In this document: piece after piece, positions 36,013-43,789 of the stretch
How positions within the stretch are numbered: the first letter of the stretch is position 1
Layout of the letters: each line of letters begins with the position of its first letter
Source of the DNA: Microbispora triticiradicis
GTDB taxonomy: Bacteria; Actinomycetota; Actinomycetes; Streptosporangiales; Streptosporangiaceae
Assembly: GCA_003260025.2 (NCBI GenBank)
Contig: QFZU02000063.1
Location: 124,001 to 188,000, forward strand
Direction: 5' to 3'
DNA: 64,000 nt
The notes under the pieces: model-generated
Seen by the model: the letters and a program-made list of their open reading frames with translations, nothing else
The model's database searches: none
What the model was told of the DNA's origin: nothing
Position numbers and translations under genes: made by a program

Positions 36013-36752
36013 GAGACTGTCACCTCGGTACGTGCCGGTTCCTCGCAGAGGTGATCGGTCAGCGAACGAGCGGCCCGAATCAGTGGAGAACGGGGGAGGT
36101 ACCGCTCGTTGCCGACGCCATGCGACAGCACCGCCGCGGCCCGAGGATCGTGGGGAAGGTGGTCGACCACCTCCACGCCGAGCGTCTTCGCCACCTCCTT
36201 GCGGCCGTACTGCCCGACCCCGACGAGCAGAGCCCGCGCAGCGGACCGACGACCGCGCAGGGCTCGAATCTCAGTGAGGCGGGGAACCAGCGCGGACAGG
36301 TCCACGAGCGTGGGACGTGCGACCACGAGGACCTGGTCCGCGTCGACGAGCAGCGGGGTAGGCGTGTCCGAGCCGCCGACGCGTCCGACGTCGGCGATCA
36401 CATCCCCGGGCGTCGCGGTGAAGGTCTTGGTGATGTCCACCCAGAGTTGCCGGACCGAGGCCAGCTGAGCAGGGTCGGCGAGACCTGGCAGGATCCGGCG
36501 GGACTCGGCACCAGCCAGATGCAGGATCTGCTCGTGAAGAGTGGTGGCGGGGTCTGCGCCGCGGCGGAGTTGGACCGCCCACTCGCCCAGGCCGCGTTCC
36601 TGCGGCTGGCCGACGAGGTATCCGGACAGGACGCTGCCACCGGCAGGATCGCACTCGGCGAACAGAACCTCACGCGGCCAGGCCAGCATGAGAGCGAGTC
36701 CGGTCGTCGTGACGCCCGGACTATGGCCGCCCGAGCACAAGACGGTCAGCAT
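36009..36752 (-). CDS. TadZ/CpaE-like MinD-family ATPase
   Basis: 247 residues. CSGGHSPGVTTTGLALMLAW is a deviant P-loop in which the usual Lys-Gly-Gly is altered; FAECDPAGGS is the Walker A' partner and DVGRVGG the Walker B site. In Tad systems such proteins place the pilus machine at a cell site. ATG at 36752 has GAGGTGA upstream, only 6 bp after the SAF gene. Confidence 0.8.
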   Translation of the reverse strand: MLTVLCSGGHSPGVTTTGLALMLAWPREVLFAECDPAGGSVLSGYLVGQPQERGLGEWAVQLRRGADPATTLHEQILHLAGAESRRILPGLADPAQLASVRQLWVDITKTFTATPGDVIADVGRVGGSDTPTPLLVDADQVLVVARPTLVDLSALVPRLTEIRALRGRRSAARALLVGVGQYGRKEVAKTLGVEVVDHLPHDPRAAAVLSHGVGNERYLPRSPLIRAARSLTDHLCEEPARTEVTVS

Positions 36753-36758
36753 CTATGT

Positions 36759-37409
36759 TCACCTCGCCCGCGACTGGAGGATGAGCGCGATCTTCCCGTC
36801 CGCGGCCTGACGCGCCAGCGCACTGCCCTCGCCGGCCGGGACGACGAGGTCGACCACGATGAGCCCGTCAGCGTCGGGCTCGCCGACGCGGTCGACCCGA
36901 GCCTGGTGATCGGCAGGGGCGCCCTGCCCGTTCGAGATGGCGGGCGCCACGGCGGCGGCCACGACGCGATCACCGGGCTGGATTCCCCTGGCCGGTAGTT
37001 GGCTGGGCTTGAGCGCCACCGACACGACGACCTGTCCCGGTGCCGGAACGAGCGTCCCGGTCAGGTGCGCGGGTGCCAGCAGGCTGCCGGCCTTCAGGTC
37101 CACGGCGGCGCGTCTGCCGATGACCGCGCTCTTGTCGGTGGCCTCCACGGCCCGTACTCCCGAGTCCAGGCCGAGCGCGACCGTCCGAAGGTCCTGTGCT
37201 TGCAACTGCTGGCCGAGGGGAACGTCGCGTGCCATGACGAGGACCGGCGTCCGGTGCCCGGCGATGCCGTACACCTGCCAGGCGATCAGCGCGCCGAGAG
37301 CGGTCAGCGCGATGCTCACCACGAGCATCACCGGGCTGCGCCTGCTCGGTAGCGGGCGCACGTGTGTGGCCCGGCTCACTACCCTGCTCGGCGTGGAGCG
37401 CTGGAGCAT
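36759..37409 (-). CDS. SAF-domain protein, RcpC/CpaB-like
   Basis: 216 residues from ATG 37409 (MLQRSTPSRVV). A membrane helix (VMLVVSIALTALGALIAWQV) is followed by the SAF domain VLVMARDVPLGQQLQAQDL, then KAGSLLAPAHLTG. CpaB/RcpC proteins help Flp pilus assembly at the envelope; in a Gram-positive host without a secretin the role must differ. The start lies 4 bp after the preceding stop. Confidence 0.8.
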   Translation of the reverse strand: MLQRSTPSRVVSRATHVRPLPSRRSPVMLVVSIALTALGALIAWQVYGIAGHRTPVLVMARDVPLGQQLQAQDLRTVALGLDSGVRAVEATDKSAVIGRRAAVDLKAGSLLAPAHLTGTLVPAPGQVVVSVALKPSQLPARGIQPGDRVVAAAVAPAISNGQGAPADHQARVDRVGEPDADGLIVVDLVVPAGEGSALARQAADGKIALILQSRAR

Positions 37410-37413
37410 AGGG

Positions 37414-38217
37414 CTATCCCTTCGTGACGAGCGCCTGGGCTTCGATGACGCGGATCGGGAAGGTGACCGACTTCGTGATGGGCGGCAGCGTGCCGCCTGT
37501 GCCACCCGAGCCGCGCCAGGTGCCGCTCCAGGTCGCTGACACGGTCACCCGATAGGCGCTTGCCGGATGCTGGTACGTGTGCGAACAGGTGGAGCTCTGC
37601 TGGTCGGCAGGCCGAGTGGTGTCGTACGCGGCTCCAGGCCCGTCGCAGGTGAGCGTCTCGCCGTCGCCGGTACTGATGGTCATCCGCTCGGGAGTGGCGG
37701 TGGCCGCGGCCCAGACGGTGCCCATGTGCAGCCTCTTTGACTTGGGCGTCCACTGCCCGTCGGCTAGGAAGAACCACTGCGGGAGCCCGACCAGCCCGTT
37801 CTGTCCGCGTGGCGGAGCGGTGAGCACTGTCGGCGGCGCGATCGGGATCAATTTGTACGCGCGACGAGCGAGCTGCTCCGGGGTGACCTCATCGCGCCGC
37901 TTCTTCAGCCAGACGACGTCTCGGTAGCCATCGGAGCACTCGACCAGGTAGTAGGCGCCCTTGCCGGTCGGCTCGCTGCTCAGGTTGCTGCCGGGATCGA
38001 CGAACTCCAGACCACCGTTCTCCCGCCCGTCAGCGAACCACGGCTGGTAAGTACATCTGACCTTCGATCCCTTGCCAGTCGGAGTCGCTGACCCGGGACG
38101 GGGCAGGCGTTTGGCAGAAATGATGTAGCCCGTATAGTCGCTCGACACGCCGACGCCATCTCCGTCCCCGTCTCCGAGCGGGGCAATGACAAGTCCGGCG
38201 ACAAGGACATAAGTCAT
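37414..38217 (-). CDS. Secreted protein of the Tad operon, unknown
   Basis: 267 residues from ATG 38217, which overlaps the lipoprotein stop as ATGA; a TTG at 38232 is less likely. MTYVLVAGLVIAPLGDGDG is a short signal-like segment. The mature part has paired cysteines (CTYQPW, CSDGYR, TCDGPG, STCSHTYQ), consistent with an exported disulphide protein, and SAYRVTVSATWSGTWRG, a beta-rich end. No family recognised. Confidence 0.65.
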   Translation of the reverse strand: MTYVLVAGLVIAPLGDGDGDGVGVSSDYTGYIISAKRLPRPGSATPTGKGSKVRCTYQPWFADGRENGGLEFVDPGSNLSSEPTGKGAYYLVECSDGYRDVVWLKKRRDEVTPEQLARRAYKLIPIAPPTVLTAPPRGQNGLVGLPQWFFLADGQWTPKSKRLHMGTVWAAATATPERMTISTGDGETLTCDGPGAAYDTTRPADQQSSTCSHTYQHPASAYRVTVSATWSGTWRGSGGTGGTLPPITKSVTFPIRVIEAQALVTKG

Positions 38218-38774
38218 TCCGTAGGCGAACAAGGCTCTTTCACCTGCTCTACCTTCGACACTCGCCAGGCGCCATCCGTCCCCTTCGCAAGGGTGGCGAC
38301 AAGATGAATGCGACTCGTTCCGTGCGTGAGGCGCTTTCCTGTCCGATCGTCTGCCTGACCGCCTTTCCGGGCGTCCTGGCAGTCGTGGAGGGTGGCGCTA
38401 TCCCTCTCAATCCGTACGTCGAACGGGTGATGTTGGGGCTGTCCCCAGGTCACCCGGTGAGTGGCGCGGAGCGCGGCGATTCCTCGCAACATCCGGCTTA
38501 GAAGAGGCTGGGTGGCCACCTGTTCAAGGATCGCCTTGCGCTCTGCTGGGTAAGCACGCTCGGCGCGTTGGCCGGCAGGGTAGAGGTCGCGGTATACGGC
38601 AAGAACGGCATCCTCGCCAGTGGTGGCCGTCGGTGTGGGCGAGAGCGGCGTGGTGGTACGGGTTGGTTCTGGAGCCGTGCCACTGGACTGGCAGGCAGTC
38701 ACAGCGCTTGCCGTGACGACGAACATCGCCACCAAGGGCAAGGCCCGTTTTGGGCACCGCAAAACAACCCTCAC
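38214..38774 (-). CDS. Lipoprotein, first gene of the Tad operon
   Basis: 186 residues with a lipobox (VTASAVTAC; Cys28) after a basic, hydrophobic leader, then a Thr/Pro-rich linker (TRTTTPLSPTPTATT). The globular part (AVLAVYRDLYPAGQRAERAY; IHLVATLAKGTDGAWRVSKV) resembles small NTF2-like secreted proteins. GTG 38774 with GAAGGTG upstream. A decayed copy of its leader-coding DNA seems to lie near 40,350. Confidence 0.7.
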   Translation of the reverse strand: MRVVLRCPKRALPLVAMFVVTASAVTACQSSGTAPEPTRTTTPLSPTPTATTGEDAVLAVYRDLYPAGQRAERAYPAERKAILEQVATQPLLSRMLRGIAALRATHRVTWGQPQHHPFDVRIERDSATLHDCQDARKGGQADDRTGKRLTHGTSRIHLVATLAKGTDGAWRVSKVEQVKEPCSPTE

Positions 38775-39060
38775 CGGCCAGCACCTTCACCGTAGAAATT
38801 GGTCCACTACAAGCAGTCGCCAGATTAGAGTAGTGGCCCAAGTGCGGCGCCTAACGGTCTGGTCATTCAATCATTACCGGCGATTTATCAAGGCGGCTAA
38901 ACCCTTACGGCGGTTGCGTTCTAGCGACGCGAGAGCTGAGCCCAAATCGTCGAAAACTAAGTAATTATCCGCCTAATGGGCGCATGTTCTGTATAGCGCC
39001 CTAAATGGGATCAGTAGTTCCGCGAACGTCTCGAACTGCAGCGCCCTCGCATACGTCCGG
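38775..39060. promoter_or_regulatory. AT-richer promoter region of the Tad operon
   Basis: No gene. 38,840-39,000 is clearly more AT-rich than its surroundings and lies between the Tad operon start and the end of the Nudix gene, so it should hold the Tad promoter. I cannot place -10/-35 boxes with confidence. Confidence 0.4.
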
Positions 39061-39555
39061 CTACGGGAGCAGGCGGATGAGGCCGTCCTCCAGGTAAGCG
39101 GTCTGGCCGGCGCCTGCCGCCAAGATGGCCGCGCTCATCCTCCGCGCCAGGCCTGGCGGCAAGAGCTTATCCAAGTCCGTGGGAGGAGCGAATACGTATT
39201 CGTCGAGCTCCTCGGGTTGCAGGCGGAGCGCCGCGATTTGGGAATCAGTGAGCACGCCTGCGTTGAAGACGAACATCAGCCCGGCGTCCCAGGGCGGTGC
39301 CGGTGGCACCCAGTCGACACATGCGAGCTGAACCATCGGCGGCGCAATGCCCAACTCCTCCTGCAGTTCACGGAGCAGAGCACCGACGGGGGACTCCCCT
39401 GCCTCGACCATCCCGCCGGGGATGTCCCATTCGTCCTTGTAGACCGGGTGCACGACAAGCACCCGCCCCTCGTTGTCTCGGAGCAATGCGCCGGCCGCGG
39501 CACGAAGGCGCGGTACGGAGGCGACGTAAGCCAGGTATGACGCGGAGTCGCTCAT
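39061..39555 (-). CDS. Nudix hydrolase
   Basis: 164 residues from ATG 39555 (MSDSASYL). The Nudix box GGMVEAGESPVGALLRELQE continues with ELGI and fits GX5EX7REUXEEXGU in full except Leu/Gln variation. RVLVVHPVYKDEWDIP precedes it. Substrate unknown; MutT-like nucleotide clean-up is usual. The much longer open frame upstream is not supported. Confidence 0.85.
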   Translation of the reverse strand: MSDSASYLAYVASVPRLRAAAGALLRDNEGRVLVVHPVYKDEWDIPGGMVEAGESPVGALLRELQEELGIAPPMVQLACVDWVPPAPPWDAGLMFVFNAGVLTDSQIAALRLQPEELDEYVFAPPTDLDKLLPPGLARRMSAAILAAGAGQTAYLEDGLIRLLP

Positions 39556-39693
39556 GACGGCTCCGACACTACGAGCCGCGCACGGCCTGGCGCCGGTGTA
39601 TTTCCAAACCTCACGCGGAGGCAGCGCGTACACCACTGGCCGGGACGTCACCGGCCGGCAGGGAAAGACGGCGTGTCGCCCCCGGACTGTTCG

Positions 39694-39718
39694 TACCCTG
39701 AGCCGGTGCGCACCGGCT
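39694..39718 (+). promoter_or_regulatory. -10 box and 18-bp palindrome at a leaderless start
   Basis: TACCCT (39694-39699) fits an actinobacterial -10 hexamer and stands 6 bp before the GTG at 39706. The perfect palindrome AGCCGGTGCGCACCGGCT (39701-39718) covers the presumed transcription start and the first codons. No Shine-Dalgarno sequence is present, so the kinase mRNA is probably leaderless and the palindrome may be an operator. Confidence 0.45.
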
Positions 39719-40275
39719 CTCTTGATACCCGTTTGATCGTTGTCCGCGGAAACTCCGGCTCTGGGAAGACCAGCGTCGCCCGGGCCGTGCGGGCCGCCTA
39801 TGGCCGTGGCCTGGCTCTGGTCGGCCAGGACGTCGTACGGCGGGAGCTGCTGCGGGAGCGGGACGTGGACGGCGGTGTAAACATCGGCCTCATTGACACG
39901 ATCGTCCGATACTCCCTCGATCACGGATACCACGTCCTGCTCGAAGGCATCCTCACCGCCAGCCGGTACGGGGCGATGCTGCAGTCCCTACGCCGTGACC
40001 ACGCCGGGACCAGCGCCTTCTTCTACCTGGACGTGTCCCTTCCGGAGACGCTCCGGCGGCATGACAGCCGTCCCCAGCGGTCGGAGTTCACGCCGGACCA
40101 GATGCGGGAGTGGTATCAGGAGCGCGACCTGCTGCCGGACGGGTGCGAGACGGTCGTCGGGGAGGAAAGTCCGCTGGAAGCGTCGGTGCGGCAGGTGCTG
40201 TGCCAAGCTCGCCTGACTTCCGGCGCGGACCAGCCAGCACCAACGCCTCCTGCCGGTCGCCTCGATCGGCGATGA
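39706..40275 (+). CDS. P-loop kinase of unknown substrate
   Basis: 189 residues from GTG 39706. Walker A VVRGNSGSGKTSVARAV, then LVGQDVVRRELLRE, a helix-rich middle part (LLEGILTASRYGAML) and FFYLDVSLPETLRRHDSRP with a lid-type Arg pair. The pattern is that of small AAA_33/zeta-like or nucleotide kinases of actinomycetes. Proposed leaderless start; ATG or GTG codons further upstream have no site. Confidence 0.7.
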   Translation: MRTGSLDTRLIVVRGNSGSGKTSVARAVRAAYGRGLALVGQDVVRRELLRERDVDGGVNIGLIDTIVRYSLDHGYHVLLEGILTASRYGAMLQSLRRDHAGTSAFFYLDVSLPETLRRHDSRPQRSEFTPDQMREWYQERDLLPDGCETVVGEESPLEASVRQVLCQARLTSGADQPAPTPPAGRLDRR

Positions 40276-40345
40276 TCCCCGCCATAGCAGCCGGCGGACC
40301 CGATCCGCACAGTACTTGGAACCCTCTTGATCGTCTCGTACCTCC

Positions 40346-40400
40346 GACGCCGCCGGGCTGGCGGGCAGCCACAGCGCTTGCTGTAACGCGACCAAGGGCA
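40346..40400. repeat. Degenerate copy of lipoprotein leader DNA
   Basis: CTGGCGGGCAGCCACAGCGC followed by TTGCTGTAACG and ACCAAGGGCAA closely matches 38,696-38,748, the leader-coding part of the lipoprotein at 38214-38774. On the reverse strand it would read LLPLVALQQALW. There is no intact gene, so this looks like a decayed paralogue between two unrelated genes. Confidence 0.45.
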
Positions 40401-40439
40401 ACAGGCTCTCGTATAGACCATCGGGAAAGAGACTCTGGC

Positions 40440-41135
40440 ATGGAGCCCACCTACCACCCGACCCCACGCCCGGGCATCGGGCTTGCCGCTGATGCGGACT
40501 TCGCCCGCCACACTTTCGTGGTCATCGACTTCGAAGGGCTCACCCCGGCGGGGCGATCGCCGGTGCCGATCGAGGTCGCGGCCGTGGCACTGGTCCCCAA
40601 GGACGGCGAACTACAGGAGACGTGGCGGTTTGAGTCGCTGATCCGGCCGCCCGCGGACGTGCCGGTCACTGCCTTCGACACGCGCCAGACCGGCATCACT
40701 GCAGCGATGCTGGCCCGGGCGGCTGGGCCCGAGCACGTTATGGCCACCCTGGACGCCCTGCTGGACGCGCCGCCGTACCGGCTGGTCGCTCACGGCGCCG
40801 GCACCGAAGCCACACTGATCGCCCACCAAGCGGCGCACTGCCCAGCCCTGGCGGCCACCCCACTGCTGGACACCGTCCGCCTGGCCCGCACCATCTACCC
40901 CGAGTTGCCCTCGCACGGGCTTGATGCGCTGATGCGTTACCTGCGCATCCCGGTCCCCGCCGATCGGCACCGGGCGATGCCGGATGTAAAGGTCACCATC
41001 CAGGTGCTGCGACGCATCCTCGCCGAGAACGCCACGGCGGGCCGCTGGGCCAGCCTGCTCGCCATGGACATCGTCGCCGGCCTGCCGCCCAAGCGACTGC
41101 CCGCCATCGAAGGCATCCAGGACGAACTCTTCTAA
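40440..41135 (+). CDS. DEDDh-family 3'-5' exonuclease
   Basis: 231 residues from ATG 40440. Exo I is VVIDFEGL (Asp and Glu), Exo II is LVAHGAGTEATLI (Glu in place of the usual Asp) and Exo III is HRAMPDVKVT with the DEDDh His and Asp. DnaQ-like proteins of this size act as RNases or DNA proofreading-type nucleases. The Asp-to-Glu change in Exo II is unusual but may keep metal binding. Confidence 0.8.
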   Translation: MEPTYHPTPRPGIGLAADADFARHTFVVIDFEGLTPAGRSPVPIEVAAVALVPKDGELQETWRFESLIRPPADVPVTAFDTRQTGITAAMLARAAGPEHVMATLDALLDAPPYRLVAHGAGTEATLIAHQAAHCPALAATPLLDTVRLARTIYPELPSHGLDALMRYLRIPVPADRHRAMPDVKVTIQVLRRILAENATAGRWASLLAMDIVAGLPPKRLPAIEGIQDELF

Positions 41136-41318
41136 ATGCGGACAGACACACTGGCGGGATCACGTGCGCGGCCGCTCGGACCGCCTCGGTGTCCTATAGC
41201 GCCCGGCTACGGCCGCCGCTGCACAGGCCGCCGTGCACGTCCACCCGACGGGCTGTACCCTCGCGAACCACCACTGATCGCACACCGTATGACCGACGTA
41301 GCGGGCGAACCCGCGAAA

Positions 41319-42407
41319 TCACGCTTGACGATTGGTCTCGAAGGGGAGTCGTCCCAGCCGCCTGGCCACGAAGCAGGCAAGGTATCCCGCGAAGACGTGA
41401 TACAGCAGCGGGGAGAATTCCTCGCGTACCTCGCCGTGTACCGGCAGTACCTCGTCAGCCGCCTTGGCCAGCTCGTCATCGGCGGCGTCGGCTACGGCGA
41501 TAACGGTCCTGCCGAAGGAGCGGGCTCTGTCGAGAACCGCGTGTGCGCGGTCGTGGCTGCGGCCCGGAGGCGCGATCACGAAGGTGGGCATGTCTCGTGG
41601 GCGGGCCAGGGCCTCGACGTGTTCCCATTCCTCCAGATCCTGGCCGGCGGCGAACACTCCGGCCGCCTCGACGACCTTCGCCGCGGCGTAATTTGCGGTG
41701 CCGTACCCAGGACCGCTGCCGAGCATGATCATGACGGGTGCGTGGGCGATCCGCACTGCGAGCTGTTCGCATCGCTCCCTTGCCACCGCCGCAGTGGCTT
41801 CAATGGAGCCGGCTGCGGCAAGCAACTCGCTGCGCAACTGCTCGGCTTCCGCCGCCGAGTGTCGGTCCCGACGGTGGCCCAGGCCGATGGCGGTCAGGGC
41901 CATCCCCAGCAGGCTCGCCTGGTAGGTCCGAATCCCCGGTGACGGCTTGGCGCCGGTCAGCGGCAGCACGAGCGCGTGATCAGCGGCACGAGTGATCGCA
42001 CTGCCGGGGGTGGTGGTGATAGCCAGGGTCAGTGCTCCGTGCTCGCGGACCCGCTCCAGTGTTTGCAGGACCCGTTCAGTACGGCCCGAGGCCGATGTGG
42101 CGATCACGACCGTCCCCCTGGGAAGGGCAGGAGGACGGTCCCAAGCCGCGCCGTACCGAAGAAGCCGAAGCGCGCTCAACGGCTCGCAGGGGACATCGGC
42201 CAGCGACTCGAAGGCCAACTCCGAGGCGAGCGAGGCGTGGAAGGAGTCGCCGTCCCCCGTCGGGTAGATGCCGGACGCCGTCACCCAACGGGCGTCGTCC
42301 AGCAGCATCTCCACCTGCTCGGCGGTGGGGCCGATCAGAGCGCGGAGGTCTGCCGCCAGAGCGTCGCCTTGAGCCAGCATCTCCTCCAGCGTGTAGGGGT
42401 GATGCAC
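41319..42407 (-). CDS. SIS-domain sugar-phosphate isomerase-like protein
   Basis: 362 residues with two SIS modules: VVIATSASGRTERVLQTLE, with LAITTTPGSAITRAADHAL, and IMLGSGPGYGTANYAAAKV, with TFVIAPPGRSHDRAHAVLD. This is the layout of the isomerase half of GlmS and of AgaS-like enzymes acting on amino-sugar phosphates. GTG 42407 has GGAAGG upstream. It lies 53 bp after the BtpA/SgcQ-like gene, so the two probably act in one sugar pathway. Confidence 0.8.
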   Translation of the reverse strand: MHHPYTLEEMLAQGDALAADLRALIGPTAEQVEMLLDDARWVTASGIYPTGDGDSFHASLASELAFESLADVPCEPLSALRLLRYGAAWDRPPALPRGTVVIATSASGRTERVLQTLERVREHGALTLAITTTPGSAITRAADHALVLPLTGAKPSPGIRTYQASLLGMALTAIGLGHRRDRHSAAEAEQLRSELLAAAGSIEATAAVARERCEQLAVRIAHAPVMIMLGSGPGYGTANYAAAKVVEAAGVFAAGQDLEEWEHVEALARPRDMPTFVIAPPGRSHDRAHAVLDRARSFGRTVIAVADAADDELAKAADEVLPVHGEVREEFSPLLYHVFAGYLACFVARRLGRLPFETNRQA

Positions 42408-42460
42408 GGTGGTCCGCCTTCCGTCTCGTCAATCGCGGGGCACAGCCTGCGCCGTCGCCC

Positions 42461-43267
42461 TCACGGCTGCAGCCCGCGCACGATCTCTACGTACGCTTTG
42501 ACCTTCCCGACATCGATGAGGCCGCCCCAGCCGCCGCGCTCCAGGCAGGTCCCGACGAAGGCGCCGTCCGCCGCGCTCAGCAGCCGAGCGGCGTTTTCAT
42601 GGTTGGTGTGGCCGGCCAGGATGATCGGCAGATCCGGTGTCGCGGCGCGGACCGCGGCGATCATCTCCAGCACGATCGCCTCATCCTCATGACACAGGGA
42701 GACGGCGTCCGCGCCGACCTGCCGGGCCGCCTTCGCCACCTGCCCGACGGTCTTGCCGCCGCCGAACCAGGTGTAATGCATCGACTCCACCTCGGCGATG
42801 ATGCCGATGTTCCAGGCGTCAATCTTCTTGCGGTACTCCATCACCGACAGGGGATCGGCCTCGACCATGCCGTGCGTGGTCAAAGTTGCGCCCACCAAGG
42901 CGCCCGCGCGTACGAAGGAGCCGCCAGCGACCTTCGCCACCGCCAGCGACGCCTGCACCGCGTTGCGCATGAGCTGCACCCCGACATGGAACTCAGGACG
43001 GGTGGCCTGCGCGACGGCGCGAGTGATGACGCTCATCGCCGCGATCCGCGCCGGATCGGACTGCTCGCCCGTGCTGTAGACACGGTCCACAGTCTGGATC
43101 AGACACCCGTCCGCACCGCCCTCGTCCAGCGCACGAGCCGAAGAGACGGCGTCGTCGAGGATCTGCTCGAAGCTGCCCTCGCGATGAAACGGTGTCCCCG
43201 GCAGAGGCTGCAGATGAATCATTCCGAGGACGGCCTTGTGCCGCCCGAATGCCTCGAGGTTGTGCAC
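42461..43267 (-). CDS. BtpA/SgcQ-family protein
   Basis: About 268 residues from GTG 43267 (GGAGG just upstream); an ATG at 43345 would run through the operator-like repeats and is less likely. VLGMIHLQPLPGTPF, IQTVDRVYSTG, GVQLMRNAVQASLAVAKVAG and IILAGHTNHENAARLLSAAD are BtpA-family motifs on a TIM barrel. SgcQ-like members sit in sugar operons; BtpA in cyanobacteria affects photosystem I. With a SIS isomerase next to it a sugar-phosphate role is likeliest. Confidence 0.8.
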   Translation of the reverse strand: MHNLEAFGRHKAVLGMIHLQPLPGTPFHREGSFEQILDDAVSSARALDEGGADGCLIQTVDRVYSTGEQSDPARIAAMSVITRAVAQATRPEFHVGVQLMRNAVQASLAVAKVAGGSFVRAGALVGATLTTHGMVEADPLSVMEYRKKIDAWNIGIIAEVESMHYTWFGGGKTVGQVAKAARQVGADAVSLCHEDEAIVLEMIAAVRAATPDLPIILAGHTNHENAARLLSAADGAFVGTCLERGGWGGLIDVGKVKAYVEIVRGLQP

Positions 43268-43339
43268 GCCGCCTCCGGTGATCAGTCGCTGCCGCGATGA
43301 ACGTCGTGCTCGCCATGCCAAGATCGGCAAATCCGACCA

Positions 43340-43388
43340 TGTCACCTTCTCGGAAGGCGGAACAGTGATGTGAAGGTGACAACATCAC
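43340..43388 (-). promoter_or_regulatory. Nested inverted repeats upstream of btpA/SIS
   Basis: TGTCACCTTC (43340-43349) pairs with GAAGGTGACA (43372-43381), and GTGATGT (43365-43371) pairs with ACATCAC (43382-43388) around the second arm. The arrangement fits an operator for a GntR- or LacI-type sugar regulator controlling the BtpA/SIS operon; no such regulator gene is adjacent. Confidence 0.55.
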
Positions 43389-43552
43389 ATACGCTCGTGC
43401 GAGCCTGCGGCGTCCTTGAGACTGTCGCGTCGGCAGCACCGGTTACGACCTGCGAGGCCAATTCTGGATGAGGGCCGGAAAGGGGTTCCGGCGTGATCGT
43501 TACTTATGCAACGGATGCCGCGCGCGATGGGCGACCTCGTCGGCACGACTCT

Positions 43553-43789
43553 CTAGAGATCGAGAAGGAAGTCGAAGTTTCCCTCTTTCGCCCCCAACAG
43601 CCACGCCTTGGCTTCGGCGGGCGTGAACACATGGGGCTGACGATCGGGGTTCTGGGAGTCGCCGAGCAGGACGTAGCCGTCTACGACGGCAACGCGAACG
43701 CAGTTTCCGCCACCTCCGCTGTGCCGGGAGACCGTCCACTCGACGTTGGTCAGGTCGAACGAAGACGGGTGCGGCTTGCGCGGTGTCAC
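43553..43789 (-). CDS. DUF397-domain protein
   Basis: 78 residues from GTG 43789, which overlaps the XRE stop as GTGA; longer frames in this phase are shadows. FDLTNVEWTVSRHSGGGGNC followed by VRVAVVDGYVLLGDS is the DUF397 signature, with PAEAKAWLLGAKEGNFDF at the end. These proteins are the small partners of XRE-DUF5753 regulators in actinomycetes (BldB-like pairs) and modulate the regulator. Confidence 0.9.
   Translation of the reverse strand: MTPRKPHPSSFDLTNVEWTVSRHSGGGGNCVRVAVVDGYVLLGDSQNPDRQPHVFTPAEAKAWLLGAKEGNFDFLLDL

Noticed and set aside
34597-36054. 485-residue forward open frame
   Set aside because: Antisense to the TadA ATPase gene.
41136-41942. 268-residue forward open frame after the exonuclease
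   Set aside because: Antisense to the SIS gene; no motif or ribosome site. The non-overlapping part 41136-41318 shows nothing else.
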